Part shown: in pieces, positions 14,073 to 18,969 of the stretch | Numbering within the stretch: position 1 is the first letter of the stretch | Layout of the letters: each line of letters begins with the position of its first letter | Source: JBEKJU01 sp050011095 | GTDB taxonomy: Bacteria > Desulfobacterota > Syntrophorhabdia > Syntrophorhabdales > WCHB1-27 | DNA length: 18,969 nt | Assembly (NCBI GenBank): GCA_050011095.1 | Contig: JBEKJU010000044.1 | Span: 1 to 18,969 of the forward strand | Direction of reading: 5' to 3' | Notes under the pieces: generated by a model | Databases searched by the model: none | What the model was told of the DNA's origin: nothing | Seen by the model: only the letters and a program-made list of their open reading frames with translations | Program-made: the position numbers and the translations under genes

Positions 14073-14295
14073 TGTTACCTCCCTTTTTACCCAACAGGGC
14101 CGATGCCTTGGGGATCGCCATGAGGCCGCCGGCCAGAAGCAGGATCTCCGACGGGGAGACCTTCAGGCGATCCCCGGTATGCTGGGCCCAGATGAACGCC
14201 GCCACCCAGGAGACCACGACGAGGATACCGAGGACCGCCCCGGTGGAGACGTCGTTCTCATCGTTACCGACGAGCGCCCAGAGGAACCTTTTCAT
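14050..14295 (-). CDS. Holin-like small membrane protein
   Basis: 81 residues with two hydrophobic segments: GAVLGILVVVSWVAAFIWA (about 19-37) and ILLLAGGLMAIPKASALLG (about 51-69). The N-terminus is charged (MKRFLWALVGNDENDVS) and the C-terminus is basic and polar. Size, topology and position near the GH108 endolysin fit a class II holin, which would open the inner membrane to the endolysin. The ATG is preceded by AAGGGGTAAGGGGT. It overlaps the next gene by 23 bp. Without a family match the call rests on context and topology. Confidence 0.6.
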   Translation of the reverse strand: MKRFLWALVGNDENDVSTGAVLGILVVVSWVAAFIWAQHTGDRLKVSPSEILLLAGGLMAIPKASALLGKKGGNNAPANNS

Positions 14296-14313
14296 ACCCC
14301 TTACCCCTTCTTC

Positions 14314-14526
14314 TTACCCCTTCTTCACCTCGTCCACGGCGGTCTTCACTGCCGCTTCCGTCGTCTTTGCCGCAGTCGCCAATTTCGCCGCGGACTGCTT
14401 CAAAGTGGCCTCCTTTTGCTCCGTCTGCTTCACCTTCCGCCCGATATAGGCCCGCCGGCTGTAGACGCAAAGGCCGGCCACGAGCAAAAGTCCGATCCCG
14501 ATCATAATTCCGATCACGTACATCAT
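14314..14526 (-). CDS. Small membrane/coiled-coil lysis-region protein
   Basis: 70 residues. One N-terminal membrane segment (MMYVIGIMIGIGLLLVAGLC) is followed by a basic stretch (RRAYIGRKVKQ) and an Ala/Lys-rich helix (AAKLATAAKTTEAAVKTAV) likely to form a coiled coil. This is the layout of Rz-type inner-membrane spanins or of accessory holins. GGAGGG lies 9 nt before the ATG. It sits 4 nt after the endolysin gene. Function inferred from position only. Confidence 0.6.
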   Translation of the reverse strand: MMYVIGIMIGIGLLLVAGLCVYSRRAYIGRKVKQTEQKEATLKQSAAKLATAAKTTEAAVKTAVDEVKKG

Positions 14527-14530
14527 CGTA

Positions 14531-14962
14531 TCAACCCTCCTTGCTGTATTTGTTTTTCAGTGCCTGACACCTGGCCAAAAGTCCTTTCAAGAACTTCGAG
14601 TTCGCCGCTGTCCGATAGTGCTGTTCCCTCATCGTCAGGAACTCTTTCCAGTCCTGTGTGAGATGAAGCGTATGCCGCGCCCACGACGGTCCGGGATTGA
14701 CCGCTGAGTCGAAGACGACCACATCGAGGGGATGGGTGAGGTTGTCACAGTCAAGGTCATCCCAAAAATGCCTATGATAGAACTCCGTAGCGTATGCCGT
14801 GGCGTCCCCGGGGACCATGTCCTTGATAATTGCATACTCCCTGGGCCAATAGTGAGACGATATACCGAGGATGGTTTCGCCTCCGGGGTCGCGGGCATTG
14901 TCCGAGTAGAAGCCTTCGGCCCGGAACGTGAATTCAATCGCTTCCGAAAAAGATGTCTTCAT
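14531..14962 (-). CDS. Phage endolysin, GH108-type muramidase
   Basis: 143 residues. The N-terminal GH108 motif is AEGFYSDNARDPGGETILGIS, with the predicted catalytic glutamate E16 and the family's DPGGET at 25-30. The middle (YAIIKDMVPGDATAYATEFYHRHFWDDL) fits the helical GH108 domain. The C-terminal part (FLTMREQHYRTAANSKFLKGLLARCQALK) matches the linked PG_binding_3 region. GH108 enzymes cut the glycan strand of peptidoglycan for host lysis. No signal peptide is visible, so release depends on a holin. The usual EGGY is EGFY here, a mild change. It is slightly shorter than the typical 160-180 residues. Confidence 0.88.
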   Translation of the reverse strand: MKTSFSEAIEFTFRAEGFYSDNARDPGGETILGISSHYWPREYAIIKDMVPGDATAYATEFYHRHFWDDLDCDNLTHPLDVVVFDSAVNPGPSWARHTLHLTQDWKEFLTMREQHYRTAANSKFLKGLLARCQALKNKYSKEG

Positions 14963-14965
14963 GGA

Positions 14966-15193
14966 CTATTTCCCCTTTCCTGTAAGGAGCATGACCACGA
15001 TCATGATCGTCCCCCCCACGGAGGCCGCGAGGAGTCCCATTATCCAGTACAAAAGGCGCGTAAACTTGCCGTTGACCGCCGCGATCACGCCGTCGATCCT
15101 GCCGTGGAGGTCGCATTCCTCCTTCTCCGCTTTTTCGAGGCGCCTCTCCACGTCCTTGTGGCGCTCGTCGCACAATTCCCTGTCGTAGTCCAT
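14966..15193 (-). CDS. XhlA-like coiled-coil/membrane protein
   Basis: 75 residues: a charged amphipathic helix (DRELCDERHKDVERRLEKAEK) followed by a C-terminal membrane segment (LLYWIMGLLAASVGGTIMIVVMLL). This is the layout of the XhlA/hemolysin family, which assists holin-endolysin lysis. I chose the ATG at 15193 because GGGGAGG is placed 4 nt upstream; a longer frame to 15466 only runs antisense through the next gene. It ends 3 nt before the endolysin start, so the two are coupled. Confidence 0.75.
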   Translation of the reverse strand: MDYDRELCDERHKDVERRLEKAEKEECDLHGRIDGVIAAVNGKFTRLLYWIMGLLAASVGGTIMIVVMLLTGKGK

Positions 15194-15240
15194 GTGCCCT
15201 CCCCTCATCGCCATCGCCCGACCCGGCCGGGTGAGTCTTG

Positions 15241-15594
15241 CTATGTCGTTGCGGCCAGATACGCGGCCCTGGCCGCCTTCTTCGCGTTGTACCTCGTCTG
15301 TGTCGCGGCCGGAAGGGCGGTCAGGGCGATTGTCCCGGCGGTGATCAGCGCGCCTATCACGTCTTCCGCCGCCCTGGGCATCTCCGCGTCCGTTGCCTGG
15401 AGCGCCAGAAGCAATGCGTACTTGTTCGGGTAATCCACTATCGCGGCGCCGTTCCAGATGGCGCACGGGGTAAGCGTCGGGATCGCCGTCGTCCCTGTCA
15501 GCGCAATCTCTCCTGTCTGAAGGACATAGGTGGACGGCTCGAAGCGCATATTCGTGATGGGGCCGTTCGTCTGGGCCTGGAACACTATTATCAT
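15241..15594 (-). CDS. Phage late-region hypothetical protein
   Basis: 117 residues, MIIVFQAQTNGPITNMRFEP at the start and an Ala-rich helical C-terminus ending RYNAKKAARAAYLAATT. The N-terminal half looks like a small beta-domain (YVLQTGEIALTGTTAIPTLTP). AAGGAGGAGATC directly precedes the ATG, a very strong site. It lies between the tail-like gene and the lysis genes, so it may be a small tail accessory or chaperone. No family is recognised. Confidence 0.7.
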   Translation of the reverse strand: MIIVFQAQTNGPITNMRFEPSTYVLQTGEIALTGTTAIPTLTPCAIWNGAAIVDYPNKYALLLALQATDAEMPRAAEDVIGALITAGTIALTALPAATQTRYNAKKAARAAYLAATT

Positions 15595-15658
15595 GATCTC
15601 CTCCTTAGAACGAATACCCGGTAAGCCTGATCGTGCAAGAACCGCCGCTTATGTAGTA

Positions 15659-16786
15659 CTAGATCGTCTGGGGCGTCTGGAGCGGCAGGGAGAAAGGAGC
15701 CCCAGTCGCCGCGCCAGACGCCGTTACTTCTATGAGGCCCCCGCCCGCGGAAGAACTTGTAGGAGATATATATGAGTTGCCGGTCGTACCATTGTTGAGC
15801 AGCGTGCCCCATATCCGGGTAGCTCCCGGCGGGACATAAGACGCCAGGCTTACGGAGGTAAGTGATGTTGCGGTTCCCGCGCTCAACACCGTAGCCTGCG
15901 GAATCGGCACATCCATGGGCGACACATACCAGTACGTCCCATCCGTCCATATTTTGGTCTTCCCCGGAAGGGCGACGCTGGAGAGCCCCTGGTTCCACCA
16001 GGTTCCTCCGCCTGTAATGGTGAGCGCCACTACATTTTGAAAAGGGTTCATGTTGATAAGCTCCGCCCATGCGCCCGGCGCAAAGCCGCCGGCCGGGGGA
16101 ATGTTGACCACGGCGGCGGAAGTGGGGATCAGGAATGTCGTCTGCATCATGTTGGCGAGGGTCAGCGTATAGGGGAACTGGCTGCCCTGTATTGTCGTGG
16201 GGGGGTAGATAGGCAGGGTGTTTGGGGGCGGCGTGATAAGGCCCGTCCCGACCGATGAGAGCGACCCGTCGAGTCCTGTCGAGTCCCATGTAACCGTCAC
16301 GGTCGTAATTATGGACGTTCCCGATGCGGCACACGCCGTCACCGTCCCGTAGATCGTACCCGCCGATACGACGGCGCTCACCCTGATGCCCGGAGGAAAT
16401 ATGCCGGTCTGGTTCCCCGGCGTCGAGAACTGGGTTGCCGATATACAGGTGACCGCGAGGTTTTGGGGTATCCACTGCCCCTGGGTGAGTGTCGTGCTCG
16501 GCATGGACGAGACGTTGTCCACCGACCAGACCTGGACGCCGAACGCGTCCTGGAGGACGAGCTTCGTGAACCCCGAGAGCCACACGTTGGCCTCGCCGTT
16601 TGAGTCGAGGATCACGGGGTTCGTATTCTGCGTGAGGCCGCCTGAGTCCGTGTAGGTGGCCTTCAGATAGCCGAGGCCCGATGTGCCCGGCTGGAGTGTG
16701 TAGAGCTGCCCGCCCGAAAGGGGATTGCCTGTTCCGGGGGAGAACGCCTTGAACCGGGGGTATGGCGCGATTGATGCCTGTCCCAT
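15659..16786 (-). CDS. Phage tail/fibre-like structural protein
   Basis: 375 residues, poor in charged residues and rich in Gly, Thr, Ser and Pro, as in fibre shafts. The N-terminal module (PYPRFKAFSPGTGNPLSGGQ, LDSNGEANVWLSG, TKLVLQDAFGVQVWSVDNV) is the kind found at the start of podovirus-type tail spike or neck proteins, where it attaches the fibre to the particle. Middle and end are beta-rich (WWNQGLSSVALPGKTKIWTDGTYWYVSP). Likely role is host attachment. GGAGGTGATTC precedes the ATG, an ideal site. The 3' neighbour follows after 64 bp. Confidence 0.75.
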   Translation of the reverse strand: MGQASIAPYPRFKAFSPGTGNPLSGGQLYTLQPGTSGLGYLKATYTDSGGLTQNTNPVILDSNGEANVWLSGFTKLVLQDAFGVQVWSVDNVSSMPSTTLTQGQWIPQNLAVTCISATQFSTPGNQTGIFPPGIRVSAVVSAGTIYGTVTACAASGTSIITTVTVTWDSTGLDGSLSSVGTGLITPPPNTLPIYPPTTIQGSQFPYTLTLANMMQTTFLIPTSAAVVNIPPAGGFAPGAWAELINMNPFQNVVALTITGGGTWWNQGLSSVALPGKTKIWTDGTYWYVSPMDVPIPQATVLSAGTATSLTSVSLASYVPPGATRIWGTLLNNGTTGNSYISPTSSSAGGGLIEVTASGAATGAPFSLPLQTPQTI

Positions 16787-16847
16787 GAATCACCTCCGTG
16801 TGAGGGGCGGGCCCTTCCGCAACGCGCGAGGGCCTGCCTGTGATTTT

Positions 16848-18374
16848 CTAGAAATTGATCCCGTACTGTCTGCCCTTTTCGATCTCCCTTACGATCTCGT
16901 CGAGGCTGTCCGTGTCGGAGGTGAGTCTCTTTGCCTTCACCTCTTTCGCGCGGTCCTTCGCCTGGCTCACCGCCTCCCTGACGGTATCGCCGAAGCCCAG
17001 TACCGTGCCAACCGACTCGAAGCCCGGCACGCAGTAGTAATCGTTGCCCTTGCGGACCGCCATGCGGAGCTTGAGCCATCGCCTGAGATCGCCGGGAAAC
17101 GAGATATTGACCCACATCTTCTTTGCCTCGGGCGATTCCAGGGTGGCCGCGGCCGCGTACCTGTATCTCACGACAGGGGGGATCTTTTGCCCGGCGGCGA
17201 GGCCGTAGACCACCTCCGGGTAGTTCTCGAAAAGCTCGGACTGGATAGCGGCCACGCCGGGCGCCGCGAGCCTGATGGTGGGGTCGATAAGATAGGGCAC
17301 GCGGTCCGGGCCCATCCTGAACTCCGCCGAGTAGAAGAAGCGGGTTCCGGCCTTGTGGAATTCGGGCGCCAGGCCCTGGTGGACCTGTCTTAAGGGGGCC
17401 GGAAGGTCCGCCTCGCCCCGGTAGGCCCTCTCGATCATCCCGCCCCTCGCCTCGTAACCGCAGCACGCGGGAAAGAGAAGCTCGCCGTCCCAGGTGACGG
17501 CGTCTATGCCGGGCTCCACCCCGTCGATAAGCTCCTCGCAGATGAAGACGATGTCCTCCTTGTAGGGGCCCAGCTTGTAAGCGATCCTATCGACCGTCCA
17601 TTCCGTCTGGTGCTCGTCGATATGCCTGAAGCTCTCCTCGATGCCCCTGAACATGTCGATCTTGATGAAATAGTTCCTGTGTTCCTTGATGAACCTCCTG
17701 AACGACGTCACGCCCTTGACCCGGAGCGTCTCCTGCGTGGGCAGGCCGTTCGCCTGCTGCCGCTGCCTGCCGTGCCAGCGGTCAAGTTCCAGCCTTTCCG
17801 CGGCCCCCGCGCCCGCCACCGGGTAGCCGTGGGATTTCAGCCACTCCACCAACCCCGCGCACGTCGTATCGGGGACAAAGATGAAGTCCGCCCCGTCCAG
17901 GTGCTCCTCGAAAGACGCGACCCGCTCAAGGCCGTCCAGGCCGTCGCCGATCAGCGCCTTGAAGGGCTCGGGGAAGGCGTCCTGCCACGGCACGAAATAT
18001 TTGACGGAGGCGCAGTCGCGCACGAGCCTGAGGGCGTTCTCCGTAAAAAGCCCGAGGTCGTAGCAGAGGACCGCCTTGTTCCTGAGACTCACGGGGCCCG
18101 CGGGCTTATCCTGTCGCGGATCGCGCGCCTGGGCCGACGCCGGGCCGCCTTCGCCGGGGCCCGCCCATCTTCCATTGGCCTCCGGCCTTTGCGCACGCCA
18201 GAGCCTCGCCTCCGCCCGGGTGAGGAACCGGCCCTCACCCGTGACGAAGCCCTCCTCGTGGGGGGCGGACGCGGCGATGTTGTGGGCCCTCATGATATCG
18301 GCGTGCGTATCGCCCGGCTTTCCGTAGAGGCGCGCGCCGCGGTAAAAAATGGAGGGTTTTAATGGATCGCGCAT
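16848..18374 (-). CDS. Phage-region ATP-grasp-like ligase with phage N-terminal motif
   Basis: 508 residues. Residues 42-50 (GFVTGEGRF, followed by LTRAEA) match a short 'GFVTS.GRFV.R.EA' motif I know from small phage proteins. A Pro/Gly-rich linker (62-95) follows. Residues 98-190 resemble the N-terminal (PurD/GARS-like) domain, ending GYPVAGAGAAERLELD. Residues 191-395 look like an ATP-grasp core: NYFIKIDMFRGIEES with K238, ICEELIDGVEPGIDAV with E280/E281 and E287, and SAEFRMGPDRVPYLIDPTIR with E351, D364 and R368 at the metal site. The end (VGTVLGFGDTVREAVSQAK) resembles the PurD C-terminal domain. ATP-grasp enzymes join a carboxylate to an amine or similar group. The substrate is unknown, and the canonical E-x-N metal motif is replaced by IDPTIR, so activity is uncertain. 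The ATG has GGAG at 7-nt spacing. Confidence 0.7.
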   Translation of the reverse strand: MRDPLKPSIFYRGARLYGKPGDTHADIMRAHNIAASAPHEEGFVTGEGRFLTRAEARLWRAQRPEANGRWAGPGEGGPASAQARDPRQDKPAGPVSLRNKAVLCYDLGLFTENALRLVRDCASVKYFVPWQDAFPEPFKALIGDGLDGLERVASFEEHLDGADFIFVPDTTCAGLVEWLKSHGYPVAGAGAAERLELDRWHGRQRQQANGLPTQETLRVKGVTSFRRFIKEHRNYFIKIDMFRGIEESFRHIDEHQTEWTVDRIAYKLGPYKEDIVFICEELIDGVEPGIDAVTWDGELLFPACCGYEARGGMIERAYRGEADLPAPLRQVHQGLAPEFHKAGTRFFYSAEFRMGPDRVPYLIDPTIRLAAPGVAAIQSELFENYPEVVYGLAAGQKIPPVVRYRYAAAATLESPEAKKMWVNISFPGDLRRWLKLRMAVRKGNDYYCVPGFESVGTVLGFGDTVREAVSQAKDRAKEVKAKRLTSDTDSLDEIVREIEKGRQYGINF

Positions 18375-18425
18375 GGGTCATCTCCCTCGCGAAAGCGATA
18401 TCGGGTTTTTCATGGATCACCTCGC

Positions 18426-18969
18426 TCACAGCCACAGGGCCGAAGAAGCATTCACGGGACTCGAATAGAGATTGCTCATGCCGCTATTCTGGCCCAGGGC
18501 GTTCACGAGGTTCTGATTGCCGAGATAGTTGAGGTACATGTTCCCCATGCCCCCCGTGGCGCCCGTGCCCAGGCCCGTCAGCATGCTCGTGAGGGCGTTC
18601 GCCGAGCCGAGCGCCTCCGATGACGTCCCCGTGTAGAGGTTCGCCAGGGTGTTCGCCGTGGACTGTCCCGAGCCGCCCGTATTCCCCGTGAGCATGCCGT
18701 AGATCAGCTCCCTGGGGTCGATCTGGTTCGTCTGGTAGGTCTGATACGCCTGGTTGTAGAGGGTCGGCTCATAGGTGCCGCCGATATAGTTCGCGAGGGC
18801 AGTCGCCTGGTTGCCCGAGCCGAAACCCCCTGACGCCGCCTGCTGCGCCTGAATCTGCTGCATGGCGAGGTTGAGCATCTGCGAGCCCGTGCCGCTCGTC
18901 ATCGAATCGTTGAGGTTGAAGTTGAATGAGGGGATGTTCGTCAGATATCCCGAAGGAAGCCCCGTGCCC
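18426..18969 (-). CDS. Phage virion-like protein, 5' end outside the window
   Basis: The frame stays open from the right edge (GTGLPSGYLTNIPSFNFNLN) through the ATG at 18902 to a stop at 18426, so the true start lies beyond the window. At least 180 residues are visible, very rich in Gly, Ala, Asn, Gln and Thr (MLNLAMQQIQAQQAASGGFG, TLYNQAYQTYQTNQIDPREL), with almost no charge. This composition is typical of internal virion or DNA-ejection proteins of podovirus-like phages. The next gene on the strand is the ATP-grasp-like one, 52 bp on. Specific role inferred from composition and place only. Confidence 0.6.
   Translation of the reverse strand, partial: GTGLPSGYLTNIPSFNFNLNDSMTSGTGSQMLNLAMQQIQAQQAASGGFGSGNQATALANYIGGTYEPTLYNQAYQTYQTNQIDPRELIYGMLTGNTGGSGQSTANTLANLYTGTSSEALGSANALTSMLTGLGTGATGGMGNMYLNYLGNQNLVNALGQNSGMSNLYSSPVNASSALWL

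Noticed and set aside
15591..16793. Minus-strand ORF of 400 codons in another frame of the tail-fibre gene
   Set aside because: It is Arg/His/Pro-rich and lacks a domain pattern. The 375-codon frame has the tail-module motifs and the strong ribosome binding site.

Overview
The window looks like a GC-rich Gram-negative chromosome. NifU/NifS-type Fe-S assembly, a YidC with a large periplasmic domain and sigma70-type promoters fit a deltaproteobacterium-like anaerobe (Desulfobacterota). That placement is inference; no rRNA or other marker in the window settles it.

Layout. Bases 1-900, minus strand: the start of an unidentified gene running off the left edge, then a TetR-family regulator broken by a frameshift, with its own promoter and a palindromic operator candidate. 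Bases 1050-3240, plus strand: a promoter overlapped by a perfect 17-bp inverted repeat, then a translationally coupled nifU-nifS pair. Bases 3241-6430: a long non-coding stretch, an exported glycine-zipper/proline-rich protein, an exported beta-propeller protein, two small uncertain ORFs and a clear intrinsic terminator. Bases 6670-11883: a RodZ-like HTH membrane protein, yidC, jag and mnmE, the conserved membrane-insertion/tRNA-modification neighbourhood. The spacers before yidC and before mnmE hold arrays of one 86-87 bp structured repeat family. One repeat copy supplies the ribosome binding site and GTG start codon of mnmE. A 129-bp MITE-like element with 15-bp terminal inverted repeats lies just after mnmE, and a decayed relative lies before yidC.

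From about 12.08 kb to the right end everything is on the minus strand. An AT-richer group of three unidentified genes (plus a possible 44-codon ORF) is followed, reading toward the right edge, by a phage late region: lysis genes (GH108 endolysin, holin-like, XhlA-like and small membrane proteins), a tail/fibre-like protein, an unusual 508-residue protein combining a phage-type N-terminal motif with an ATP-grasp-like ligase region, and a glycine/alanine/asparagine-rich virion-like protein cut by the window edge. No integrase, repressor or att site is visible, so whether this is an intact prophage cannot be judged here.

The most unusual signals are the ATP-grasp-like gene inside the phage late operon and the covarying hairpin repeats fused to the translation start of mnmE.
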